Of a stretch of 64,000 nt of DNA, positions 35,297-43,443 are shown piece by piece. The translations under genes were made by a program, and so were the position numbers. Under the pieces are notes generated by a model that saw nothing but the letters and a program-made list of their open reading frames with translations, was not told the DNA's origin and ran no database searches. This DNA is from Hungatella sp. UBA4396 (lineage in GTDB: Bacteria; Bacillota; Clostridia; Lachnospirales; Lachnospiraceae). The stretch spans positions 25,208 to 89,207 of the forward strand of contig DGRE01000014.1 in assembly GCA_002389905.1 (NCBI GenBank), written 5' to 3'. Each line of letters starts with the position of its first letter. Position 1 is the stretch's first letter.

Positions 35297-37885
35297 TTAT
35301 TCCAGATAAGCGATCAGCTTCTGCCCGTCTTCTGATACGTCAACGACGATCACATTTCCGGCCCGCACTTCATCTCCTAAAATGATTCTGGCTGCCAGTG
35401 TTTCCACATGCTTTTGCAAATAACGCTTCAGCGGCCGGGCACCGTAAACCGGATCATAGCCCCGTTCCACCACAAATTCCTTAGCCTGGTCGGTCAGTTC
35501 AATTCTCAGTTCCCTGTCTCCCACCCGTTTATTCAAGTCTGCAAGAAGCAGGTCGATGATTCCTGCAATGTTTTCCTTATCAAGGGGCTTGAACAGAATC
35601 ATTTCATCAAGACGATTTAGGAATTCCGGACGGAAATGGCTTCTTAAGTCATTCATAACCATTGCCTCTGCATCTTCCCTGATGTTTCCTGCGTCATCAA
35701 TGCCTGTTAGCAGATATTGGGAGCCGATGTTGGAGGTCATAATAATGATCGTATTTTTAAAGTCAACAGTTTTTCCCGAAGAATCCGTAATACGTCCGTC
35801 GTCAAGGACCTGAAGCAGCACGTTAAACACATCGGGATGGGCCTTTTCCACCTCATCAAAGAGCACTACGGAATAGGGCTTTCTCCTGACGGCTTCTGTC
35901 AACTGACCGCCTTCATTGTAGCCCACATATCCTGGAGGCGCTCCGATGAGCCTGGACACTGAATGCTTTTCCATGTATTCACTCATGTCGATTCTGACAA
36001 TATTATTCTCATCGTCAAAGAGGCTTTCCGCAAGAGCTTTGGCAAGCTCTGTCTTTCCCACACCCGTAGGCCCTAAAAACAGGAATGAGCCAATGGGCTT
36101 TGTCGGGTCCTTGATCCCTGCCTTGGAACGGATGATGGCTTCCGTCACCTTCTGCACCGCCTCCTCCTGGCCGATGACCCGTTTATGAAGCTCTCCATCC
36201 AGGTGAAGGGTCTTATTTCTTTCCCCTTCCGTCAGTCTGGCAACAGGGATACCGGTCCATTTGGACACAATTCTGGAAATCTCATCTTCTGTCACACTTT
36301 CATGAACCAGACTTAAATCCTGGCTCTTAATCCGCTCCTCTTCCGCTGCCAGCTCCTTTTGAAGCTGAGGAAGTTTTCCGTATTGCAGCTCTGCCGCACG
36401 GTTTAAATCATACTTTTGCTGGGCCGCCTGGATTTCCCGGTTCATGGCTTCAATTTCTTCCCTCAAGGAAGATAATCGGTCTACAGAAGCCTTTTCATTT
36501 TCCCACTGGGCTTTCTGGGAGGCAAATTCATCATGAAGATCTGCCAGCTCTTTTTGAAGCTCCGCCAGACGGTCCTGACTTAAACGGTCCGTTTCCTTCT
36601 TTAAGGCAGCTTCCTCAATTTCCATCTGCATAATCCGCCTGGACATTTCATCCAGTTCCGCTGGCATGGAATCCAGCTCTGTCTTAATCATGGCACACGC
36701 CTCATCCACCAGGTCAATGGCCTTATCCGGCAGAAAACGCTCGCTGATGTAGCGGTCAGACAGGACAGCCGCCGACACTAAGGCGGAATCCGTGATCTTC
36801 ACTCCATGGTAAACCTCATACCGTTCTTTCAGACCCCTTAATATAGAAATGGTGTCCTCTACAGAAGGTTCATCTACCATAACCGGCTGGAACCGCCGCT
36901 CCAAAGCCTGGTCCTTTTCAATGTACTGACGGTACTCGTCAAGTGTGGTGGCACCGATACAGTGAAGTTCGCCTCTTGCCAGCATGGGCTTTAACATATT
37001 TCCAGCATCCATGGACCCTTCTGTCTTACCGGCTTCCACAATGGTGTGGAGCTCATCGATAAACAGGACAATCTGGCCGTCGCTTTTCTTCACTTCATCC
37101 AGAACTGCTTTCAAACGCTCTTCAAATTCGCCCCGGTACTTGGCGCCTGCCAGCAGTGCACCCATATCAAGAGCAAAGAGCTTCTTATCCTTTAAGCCTT
37201 CCGGCACATCGCCCCGGACAATACGCTGGGCCAGACCTTCTACCACGGCAGTCTTTCCCACTCCAGGCTCACCGATAAGAACCGGATTGTTTTTCGTCTT
37301 TCTGGAAAGAATCCGGACCACATTCCGGATTTCGCTGTCACGTCCGATGACCGGGTCCAGTTTCTGTTCTCTGGCCCGCTCTACCATGTCGTACCCGTAC
37401 TTGGTCAGGGTATCATAGGTAGCCTCCGGGTTGTCGTTTACCACACGCTGGTTTCCCCTGACCGTGGACAATGCGGTGAGAAAGCTTTCCCTGGTAATGC
37501 CATAAAGCCGGAACAGCTCCTTCAAGGCTCTGGACGGCTGCTTTAACATGGCAAGAAACAGATGCTCTACGGAAACGTACTCATCTCCCATGGCCTTTGC
37601 CTCATCCTCGGCGCTGATTAAAACCTTGTTTAAATCATTGCTGATATAGAGATTGCCTCCGCTCACCTTTGGCAGCTTTTCAATGGCACCTGTCACTTCA
37701 TTGATAAACTGCTCTTTTTGTATATTCATTTTAGTAATCAGTTTTAAAATCAGGCTGTCTTCAATGGTCAGAAGGCTGTAAAGCATGTGTTCCTGCTCAA
37801 TCTGCTGGTTTCCGTATTCATAGGCAAGCTTTTCACACCTCTGGACGGCTTCCACAGACTTTTGTGTAAATTTATTGATATTCAT
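35297..37885 (-). CDS. clpB: ATP-dependent disaggregase ClpB
   Basis: An 862-residue Hsp100 chaperone that dissolves protein aggregates with DnaK. It has an N-terminal Clp repeat domain (MNINKFTQKSVEAVQRCE), AAA module 1 with Walker A GEPGVGKTAVVEG and Walker B LFIDELHTI, and the long coiled-coil M domain (about 405-525). AAA module 2 has GPTGVGKTELAKAL and VLFDEVEKAHPDV. The M domain and the absence of a ClpP-docking loop mark it as ClpB rather than ClpA/C. The start at 37885 has GGAGGG 7 bases before it. Confidence 0.96.
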   Translation of the reverse strand: MNINKFTQKSVEAVQRCEKLAYEYGNQQIEQEHMLYSLLTIEDSLILKLITKMNIQKEQFINEVTGAIEKLPKVSGGNLYISNDLNKVLISAEDEAKAMGDEYVSVEHLFLAMLKQPSRALKELFRLYGITRESFLTALSTVRGNQRVVNDNPEATYDTLTKYGYDMVERAREQKLDPVIGRDSEIRNVVRILSRKTKNNPVLIGEPGVGKTAVVEGLAQRIVRGDVPEGLKDKKLFALDMGALLAGAKYRGEFEERLKAVLDEVKKSDGQIVLFIDELHTIVEAGKTEGSMDAGNMLKPMLARGELHCIGATTLDEYRQYIEKDQALERRFQPVMVDEPSVEDTISILRGLKERYEVYHGVKITDSALVSAAVLSDRYISERFLPDKAIDLVDEACAMIKTELDSMPAELDEMSRRIMQMEIEEAALKKETDRLSQDRLAELQKELADLHDEFASQKAQWENEKASVDRLSSLREEIEAMNREIQAAQQKYDLNRAAELQYGKLPQLQKELAAEEERIKSQDLSLVHESVTEDEISRIVSKWTGIPVARLTEGERNKTLHLDGELHKRVIGQEEAVQKVTEAIIRSKAGIKDPTKPIGSFLFLGPTGVGKTELAKALAESLFDDENNIVRIDMSEYMEKHSVSRLIGAPPGYVGYNEGGQLTEAVRRKPYSVVLFDEVEKAHPDVFNVLLQVLDDGRITDSSGKTVDFKNTIIIMTSNIGSQYLLTGIDDAGNIREDAEAMVMNDLRSHFRPEFLNRLDEMILFKPLDKENIAGIIDLLLADLNKRVGDRELRIELTDQAKEFVVERGYDPVYGARPLKRYLQKHVETLAARIILGDEVRAGNVIVVDVSEDGQKLIAYLE

Positions 37886-37929
37886 GAGAGTACCCTCCTT
37901 TTTCTGTTCCATGTACTTCCATCATTTTT

Positions 37930-37973
37930 GTTTGTTCTACTTGTAATATAACAAACATTTTTTCTTGTGTCAA
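37930..37973 (-). promoter_or_regulatory. Sigma-A promoter of clpB with overlapping inverted repeat
   Basis: On the minus strand, a perfect TTGACA (37973-37968) and TATATT (37950-37945) are 17 bp apart, about 60 bp before the start codon. An inverted repeat GTTTGTT (37930-37936) / AACAAAC (37950-37956) straddles the -10 box and start site and could be an operator. It is neither the CIRCE (HrcA) sequence nor a CtsR tandem heptad. Confidence 0.75.
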
Positions 37974-38032
37974 GTCTATTTTTTAATAAATCTTATAGTT
38001 CTTTGCTGCAATGGAATAAACCCAAGAAAAAA

Positions 38033-38065
38033 GCCCGGCTACTGGTAGTATACCAGTGACCGGGC
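38033..38065 (-). terminator. Terminator of the VOC gene
   Basis: A stem of GCCCGG/CCGGGC with an inner ACTGGT/ACCAGT is followed on the minus strand by TTTTTTCTTGGG, 12 bp beyond the stop codon. Confidence 0.85.
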
Positions 38066-38076
38066 ACTTAAATCCT

Positions 38077-38424
38077 TTATTTTTGCATAATATGAATGGC
38101 AAAACCGCCAAACTCGCCGTCCAGATAAACGTTTTTCAACCTGCCGTCATCAGCATAGGCAGCGGTGTCCATATTGAAAGAAAAACCCTTTTCTTTCAAT
38201 TCTTCTGCAGCAGCGGTCAGATCGGTTGTGCGCATGGCAATATGGCCGTTTGTGCCCAGAAAGGGAGTCTTCATGCATTCAAAGTAGGGGCCGCCGAATT
38301 CAGACTTTTGTCCGTGGCGGGGTTCCAGGTTAAACATCATGCTCAGAAGCTGTGCCAGCTTTTCTGCTTCCTCTGGATTCGGGGTATTGATACCGATATG
38401 CTCCAGCTCAAACTTATTTTTCAT
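38077..38424 (-). CDS. VOC-family (glyoxalase-like) protein
   Basis: A 115-residue protein with the duplicated beta-alpha-beta-beta-beta fold signature of the vicinal oxygen chelate superfamily. It opens FELEHIGINTPNPEEAEKLAQLL and closes KNVYLDGEFGGFAIHIMQK. Three consecutive ATGs begin the frame. The third (38424) is best spaced from AGAGG. Relatives include glyoxalases, dioxygenases and binding proteins, so the reaction is unknown. It has its own terminator and is not obviously part of the adjoining catabolic island. Confidence 0.8.
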   Translation of the reverse strand: MKNKFELEHIGINTPNPEEAEKLAQLLSMMFNLEPRHGQKSEFGGPYFECMKTPFLGTNGHIAMRTTDLTAAAEELKEKGFSFNMDTAAYADDGRLKNVYLDGEFGGFAIHIMQK

Positions 38425-38487
38425 CATCATACCTCTTTCTCTAAAATTCCAATTATTGTTTTATTTTGCACAAATGACGAGCCGGAC

Positions 38488-38563
38488 GAACATGTTTGCA
38501 TGTTCAGCGGGCACCACCGCGGAAGCGGGACAAAACCAGCAAAGTTTGTTTCGTCCCGCTTCC
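38488..38563. repeat. Palindromic element at the island boundary
   Basis: Two hairpins lie side by side between the VOC gene and the carrier gene: GAACATG/CATGTTC (38488-38505) and an 11-bp stem GGAAGCGGGAC/GTCCCGCTTCC (38521-38563), the latter closing a 21-base interior. A third CATG-containing pair overlaps the end of the carrier gene. No T run follows on the minus strand, so a simple terminator is uncertain. It resembles the compact palindromic unit at 21669-21799 in style but not in sequence. Confidence 0.6.
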
Positions 38564-38570
38564 CATGCAC

Positions 38571-39848
38571 TTACATGGGGAACATTATAAGTGCACCGGC
38601 TGTCAAAGCGAGCAAACGGATAAAATACATGGGAATGGTGAATTTCCAAAATTCTGTGAGTTTGTAGTTTCCTACACCCATGACCATAGCAGGCATACCG
38701 TCAATTGGCAGGAAGTGACCGCACCAGCCGGAGATAACGATTGCAACCGCAGCGGCAACGGGGTTTAAGCCCAGGTTGGTGCAGGTGGCAATGGCGAGAG
38801 GTGCGAAAACATAAACTGTGCCAATGGTGGAACCGGTAAGGGTTGCCAGCACGCTGGTGAGGATACAGAAGGAAAACACCAGGACGAAAGGATTGATGCC
38901 GGTGCCCAGCATATCGGCCACCGTCTGGCCCACAAGATTGGTCAGGCCGGTGTTGCCCAGTGCATCTGCAATGCCGATAACGCCTGCGGACATCAGAATG
39001 ATGGGGGAACAGATAGCATCGCGGATCTCCTTGAAGTTCATGACGCCGATAACCAGCAGAACAGCAACAGACAGGCCGGGAATGGCATAACCGGCATCTC
39101 CGATGGAGCTCTGCAGGATCATGCCCACAACAGCCGCCACAAAAACAATGTATGTAGTGTACTCTTTCCATTTGGGAAATGTAACAGCAGCAGTTCCCTG
39201 AGCCGCAACCTCCTCGGCTGCCTCTGCAATCGGATGGTCAGGCAGTGTTTTGTAGGCAAGCAGGCACCGTAACAGAAAGCCCATGGAAAGAATGAAGTTG
39301 ACCACGGTGAACTTTACCATAGAAACCTCGGCAAGCGCGCCGGCACTGTTAAGAACTGCCAGAACGATACCGTACTGCAGTGCCACATTCAACGGAATTA
39401 AGGGATGGTTGGCGGCAAATCCGGCAGTCATCACCACCTTGGAAGGTGGCAGTTTTTTATTATAGGGAAGGGTGGAGAGCAGGCCAATGGTCAAAACATA
39501 GTATGCCGTGGAGCCGGTGCCAAACAGGCTGCAGCCCAGCATGACAATCAGAATCAGCATCAAATAGGCCTTGAAACCGCCCTTGCTTGCCATATTGTAC
39601 ATGGCGTTCTTGAAAGTGGCGATAAAGCTGGTCTTTTGCAGAGCGGCCATGATCGCCATAAAGGATGCAAGCATAACAATGGTGGAGTTGGAGAAGCCTG
39701 CAAAAGCAGTCTTAATATCAGCCACACCAAAGGTAACCAGAAGCAGACACGCAAGCAGAGGCGGTGCACCGAAAGGCAGTTTGTCTGTCATGATCAGAAT
39801 AACCATGAATACTGTGATTGCAAGAGCAATAATCATTGGAAGTGTCAT
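38571..39848 (-). CDS. SLC13/ArsB-NhaD superfamily carrier
   Basis: A 425-residue membrane protein with about 11-12 helices. It opens MTLPMIIALAITVFMVILIM and continues TDKLPFGAPPLLACLLLV. Two reentrant-like segments carry GTGSTAYYVLT and LTGSTIGTVYVFAP. A cytoplasmic loop lies near residue 215. This layout fits ion-coupled carriers of dicarboxylates and other organic anions. Its position beside an acid-sugar catabolic operon suggests uptake of that substrate. It has its own promoter and follows a terminator, so it is a separate transcript. GGAGG precedes the ATG. Confidence 0.85.
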   Translation of the reverse strand: MTLPMIIALAITVFMVILIMTDKLPFGAPPLLACLLLVTFGVADIKTAFAGFSNSTIVMLASFMAIMAALQKTSFIATFKNAMYNMASKGGFKAYLMLILIVMLGCSLFGTGSTAYYVLTIGLLSTLPYNKKLPPSKVVMTAGFAANHPLIPLNVALQYGIVLAVLNSAGALAEVSMVKFTVVNFILSMGFLLRCLLAYKTLPDHPIAEAAEEVAAQGTAAVTFPKWKEYTTYIVFVAAVVGMILQSSIGDAGYAIPGLSVAVLLVIGVMNFKEIRDAICSPIILMSAGVIGIADALGNTGLTNLVGQTVADMLGTGINPFVLVFSFCILTSVLATLTGSTIGTVYVFAPLAIATCTNLGLNPVAAAVAIVISGWCGHFLPIDGMPAMVMGVGNYKLTEFWKFTIPMYFIRLLALTAGALIMFPM

Positions 39849-39937
39849 TTTTGTTTTCCTCCTTGTTTCTTAACAGCTGGTACTGTGTGCAGATATTTGC
39901 CACTTTGCACAATCCAGTACAATTTTAACTTATCTAA

Positions 39938-39966
39938 ATTATATAGAATGCTGTATCGGGCAGCAA
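39938..39966 (-). promoter_or_regulatory. Putative promoter of the SLC13 carrier gene
   Basis: On the minus strand, TTGCTG (39966-39961) and perfect TATAAT (39943-39938) are separated by 17 bp, about 90 bp before the start codon. Confidence 0.6.
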
Positions 39967-40037
39967 GAAAAGAAGCCGTCCCATATGTTCAATTTAGAAA
40001 CGAGTTTAAAATACTTCAAAATAATCCGTAAAAATAC

Positions 40038-40092
40038 GTTAACTTTTGAAACATCACTGAGAAAACCGGACAATTTTGTTTCAAATCAAAAC
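40038..40092. promoter_or_regulatory. Pair of 15-bp operator-like motifs upstream of the carrier gene
   Basis: GTTAACTTTTGAAAC (40038-40052, motif on the minus strand) and GTTTCAAATCAAAAC (40078-40092, plus strand) are arranged head to head, with centres 40 bp apart. The plus copy matches the motif at 46074-46088 in 12 of 15 positions. They lie about 105-160 bp upstream of the expected start of the carrier transcript. This 336-bp gap (39849-40184) also holds the carrier promoter and the operon terminator, and no gene. Confidence 0.55.
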
Positions 40093-40140
40093 ACTCGCAG
40101 GGAGCAAAGCTCCTGATGCCGGAACTTTCTTTTTATGTTG

Positions 40141-40163
40141 AAAAAGCGGGGCACCAGCCCCGC
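40141..40163 (-). terminator. Terminator of the catabolic operon
   Basis: A 7-bp G+C-rich stem (GCGGGGC / GCCCCGC, 40146-40163) with a 4-base loop is followed on the minus strand by TTTTTC. It lies about 20 bp after the pdxA2-like stop codon. Confidence 0.88.
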
Positions 40164-40184
40164 CTGAAAGTATCTGGCGGATGA

Positions 40185-41258
40185 TTATGCCTTGCGGCCG
40201 TCCACCATACGAACGGCGTAATCGATAGCATTGACAAGACTCAATTCGTTGCTGGTGCCTTTTCCCGCCAGCGCAAATCCGGTTCCGTGGTCCACGCTGG
40301 TGCGGATGATTGGCAGGCCCAGTGTGACATTGACTCCCTCCACGGCCTTCCACGCCTGTTTTTCGCGGTCGTAAACGAAACCAACGGTCTTAAGGGGGAT
40401 ATGCCCCTGATCGTGGTACATGCAGACAACGATGTCATACCAGCCGCCCAGCGCCTCGGGGAAAACACTGTCCGGTGGAATGGGGCCCATGGCATTAATG
40501 CCTTCGGCCCTGGCAGCCTCGATAGCGGGCTTGATTTCCTCCATTTCCTCGGTGCCGAAGAGGCCGTTTTCACCGCAGTGCGGATTCAGACCGGCGACAG
40601 CGACCTTAGGATTCTCGATGCCCATATTCCTGCATGCCTTGTGGGCAATCTCAATGACCTCGAGAACCCGGGCTTTCTTGACGCGTTCACAAGCCTCACG
40701 CAGTGAAACATGGGTGGAAACATGCACAACTCGCAGATCATGGTGCGCCAGCATCATCGTGTACTTTTTAGTGTTCGTGTAGGCGGCATAGATTTCAGTG
40801 TGCCCGTCAAAGTGAGTGTGTCCGTCAGACTTTTCACCGTGGCAGGATTCCAGTGCCTTGTTCATGGCCTCTTTGTTCAGTGCATTGGTGCAGGTGGCGT
40901 CTACCTCACCGTCCAGTGCCAGTTCGATGACTTTTTTAACGCACTGGAATGCAGCGTTTCCGCCCTCGATGCTGACCTGCCCGATGGGAAATGCCTTGAC
41001 ATCGGAAATCAGCTCCAGATGCAGCACGTCAATGGTGCCGGGCATGAACAAGGCTTCGCCGACCTTTTCACAGCAGTGGATTTTGATATCGGGACGGCCA
41101 ACGAAATGGGCCGCCTGTTCGATCATTTTGACGTCACCGACCACAATAGGGCGGCAGCGGTCATAGACATCGGCATGAGCCAGCGCCTTGACGGTGATCT
41201 CAGGTCCGTTTCCGGCGGGATCACCCATTGTAATACCGACAATCGGCTTTTCGTTCAT
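40185..41258 (-). CDS. pdxA2: PdxA2-like 4-phospho-D-threonate/erythronate dehydrogenase
   Basis: A 357-residue member of the PdxA family. Metal and substrate residues are visible in ITMGDPAGNGPEI, the HFDGHTEIYA segment and CMYHDQGHIPLK. Classical PdxA acts on 4-phosphohydroxythreonine in vitamin B6 synthesis. The PdxA2 branch oxidises 4-phospho-D-threonate or -erythronate, which decarboxylates to DHAP. It shares an operon with a four-carbon acid sugar kinase, the known PdxA2 partner, and no other pyridoxine gene is present, so I assign the PdxA2 role. It is the last gene before the operon terminator. Confidence 0.85.
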   Translation of the reverse strand: MNEKPIVGITMGDPAGNGPEITVKALAHADVYDRCRPIVVGDVKMIEQAAHFVGRPDIKIHCCEKVGEALFMPGTIDVLHLELISDVKAFPIGQVSIEGGNAAFQCVKKVIELALDGEVDATCTNALNKEAMNKALESCHGEKSDGHTHFDGHTEIYAAYTNTKKYTMMLAHHDLRVVHVSTHVSLREACERVKKARVLEVIEIAHKACRNMGIENPKVAVAGLNPHCGENGLFGTEEMEEIKPAIEAARAEGINAMGPIPPDSVFPEALGGWYDIVVCMYHDQGHIPLKTVGFVYDREKQAWKAVEGVNVTLGLPIIRTSVDHGTGFALAGKGTSNELSLVNAIDYAVRMVDGRKA

Positions 41259-41276
41259 GGTCGTACCTCCTCTTTC

Positions 41277-42185
41277 TTAGTGCATACCCTTGGCTTTATT
41301 CTCATCCAAAACCTTTTTCAGAGCCTTGATGCCTTCCTCCGGCACCTGGTTAAACGGGGCGCGGCAGGGTCCTACATCGTGGCCCAGCAGTCGGGTCGCG
41401 GTCTTGACAATAGTGTTGGGGTTGCCGTACTTGAAGCAGGCACGGAAGCTCTGGATGCTTTCGTTGGCTGCCTTGGCTTCCTCGATCCTGCCCTCCATGA
41501 AGAGGTCATAGATAGAGGCCATGGTGTGCGGATAGACGTTGGCGCAGCCCGCGATACCGCCGGTGCCGCCTGCCAGCAGCGTCCAGATGATCAGCTGGTC
41601 GTTTCCGGACAGGGTGTAAAACGTTCCGTTGGTTTTCTTTTTTCCGGCGTCAATGTAACCCAGAATGTTGGTGAAATTGCCGCTGGAATCCTTCACGCCG
41701 ACAATGTTGTCAATCTCGGCCAGACGGCCTACGGTGCCAGGAGCCAGGGCATTGCCGGTGCGGGCAGGAATGTTGTACAGCACAATGGGCATATCGACTG
41801 CTTCAGCTACAGTCTTGTAGTGGGTGTACAGCTCATCCTGGCTGGCGGCGGCAAAGCTGGGCGTGATAATGGAAAGCACGTCTGCGCCGGCGGCCTGTGC
41901 CATCTTGCTCTGCTCAATCGTCTCCTTAGTGGAGATACATCCGGTGCCTGCGTAGACGGGGACGCGGCCATTGCACTGCTCGATAACGGTTTCCAGTACA
42001 AGCTGCTTTTCTTTTCCGTTGAGAATGTAGCCTTCTCCATTGGTGCCAAACGGAAACAGGGCATGGACTCCGTTCTCGATCATACGGTCAACCTGACGGC
42101 GCAGCTCGGCCACATTAATACTCTCATCCTCGTGCATGGGGGTGATAATCGGCGGGATAATACCTTTTAATTCAATGGCTTTCAT
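41277..42185 (-). CDS. DapA/NanA-family aldolase
   Basis: A 302-residue TIM-barrel enzyme of the dihydrodipicolinate synthase / N-acetylneuraminate lyase family. The Schiff-base lysine is Lys165 (VGVKDSSGN), the catalytic tyrosine Tyr137 (LYNIPARTG), and the substrate loop GTNGEG is at 48-53. The family joins or splits pyruvate and an aldehyde, or dehydrates sugar acids. Real DapA usually has GTTGE and accompanies lysine genes. Here the neighbours are catabolic, so a sugar-acid aldolase is more likely. The start at 42185 follows GGAGGAATCTC. The upstream frame within the next gene is rejected. Confidence 0.88.
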   Translation of the reverse strand: MKAIELKGIIPPIITPMHEDESINVAELRRQVDRMIENGVHALFPFGTNGEGYILNGKEKQLVLETVIEQCNGRVPVYAGTGCISTKETIEQSKMAQAAGADVLSIITPSFAAASQDELYTHYKTVAEAVDMPIVLYNIPARTGNALAPGTVGRLAEIDNIVGVKDSSGNFTNILGYIDAGKKKTNGTFYTLSGNDQLIIWTLLAGGTGGIAGCANVYPHTMASIYDLFMEGRIEEAKAANESIQSFRACFKYGNPNTIVKTATRLLGHDVGPCRAPFNQVPEEGIKALKKVLDENKAKGMH

Positions 42186-42216
42186 GAGATTCCTCCTTGT
42201 TTTTATGAAATTACTT

Positions 42217-43383
42217 TTATAAAATTTGTTTGTAAAGTGCACGGGCATCCTCAGGCGTGACAGGGCGCGGATTGTTGACCAACAGGCGCTGCACCTGCAT
42301 ACCGGACTCGACCAGGCTGTCCAGGTCGCTCTCCGGCACGTTGAATTCCTTGAGACTGGCGGGAATGTCAAGGTGCTTGACAATCTGTTCCAGACGGTTG
42401 ATGATCCATGCGGATTTCTCGGCTGCGGTCTTGCAGGTCTTGACCTCATCATGGCAGCAGCGATCATAGGCAATGGCGAAGCGGTCCCGGCAGGCAGGCT
42501 CGTTGAAACGCATAACCGGCACCAGCAGGATGGCATTGGAAATGCCGTGGGCAATGTGGTACTTGCCGCCCAGAGGATAGCTGAGGGCATGGACAGCGGT
42601 TGTGCCGCTGGCGGTGATAGCCAGACCGCCGTAGTAGGCTGCAATCTGCATACGATTCTTTTCCTGCATGGCTTCCGGATCGTCGCAGGCTTTTTCAATA
42701 TTATTGAGGATTAAGTCCAGACCTTCCAGCGCATAGAGATCGCTGAACGGGTTAGCCTTGTTGCTGGTGAAGCATTCAATACAGTGTGCCAGTGCATCGA
42801 CACCGGTTGCGGCGGCAATCTTGCGCGGCAGATTCTTGATCATACGGGCATCCAGGATAACGTAATCGGCAATCATGTTCTCGTTGACGATGCCGACCTT
42901 AAGTTCCTTTTCAGGCACAGCCACGATGGCATTGGGCGTGACCTCGGCTCCGGTACCGGCGGTGGTAGGGATCAGAATGATGGGCACACACTTTTTGGCC
43001 CGTCCCGGCTCATCCAGCAGCTCCTTGACGCCGTACTCATCAGTAACCAGCACGCTGGCCAGCTTGGCTGCATCCATAACGCTGCCGCCCCCGCAGGCAA
43101 CGATCATATCAGCTCTGCTTTCCTTAAACTGATCGACCAGCTTCTGCACTGCCATGTAGCTGGGCTCCGCCGGCAGATCATCGAGCACATAATAATCAGC
43201 ACCGGACGCCTTGACGGCCTCTTCAGGCAGGGTGAACAGACCTGCGCCCTTGATACCTTTATCGGTAAATATCGCCACACGTTTGACACCGTTGGTTTTC
43301 AGAATCGCGGTGATGTTTTCCATGGCGTTTTCACCGCCATAGACGGCGTGGGGCATTTTTAGGTTATAGGTGGTAAGCATCAT
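42217..43383 (-). CDS. Iron-containing alcohol dehydrogenase
   Basis: A 388-residue type III alcohol dehydrogenase. NAD(P) binding is seen in ACGGGSVMDAAKL and TAGTGAEVTPNAI. Iron ligands lie in DALAHCIECF and HALSYPLGGKYHIAHG. The family interconverts aldehydes and alcohols. In this operon it could reduce the aldehyde released by the neighbouring aldolase or oxidise a sugar alcohol. It lies 31 bp upstream of the aldolase gene, in the same transcript. Confidence 0.9.
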   Translation of the reverse strand: MMLTTYNLKMPHAVYGGENAMENITAILKTNGVKRVAIFTDKGIKGAGLFTLPEEAVKASGADYYVLDDLPAEPSYMAVQKLVDQFKESRADMIVACGGGSVMDAAKLASVLVTDEYGVKELLDEPGRAKKCVPIILIPTTAGTGAEVTPNAIVAVPEKELKVGIVNENMIADYVILDARMIKNLPRKIAAATGVDALAHCIECFTSNKANPFSDLYALEGLDLILNNIEKACDDPEAMQEKNRMQIAAYYGGLAITASGTTAVHALSYPLGGKYHIAHGISNAILLVPVMRFNEPACRDRFAIAYDRCCHDEVKTCKTAAEKSAWIINRLEQIVKHLDIPASLKEFNVPESDLDSLVESGMQVQRLLVNNPRPVTPEDARALYKQIL

Positions 43384-43443
43384 AAAAGCCTCCTTGGTTT
43401 GTGTTGAGTATCTGTATGCCGGTGGATAAAGCCCGGCAGAGGA

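Noticed and set aside
40185..41258. Vitamin B6 biosynthesis gene pdxA
   Set aside because: No other pyridoxine gene is near, and the operon partner is a four-carbon acid sugar kinase, which fits the PdxA2 branch better.
40710..42170. Long plus-strand frame (486 codons) opposite the pdxA2-like and aldolase genes
   Set aside because: It lies on the reverse of two well-recognised genes in G+C-rich DNA, where long antisense frames are common. It has no ribosome site or recognisable domain.
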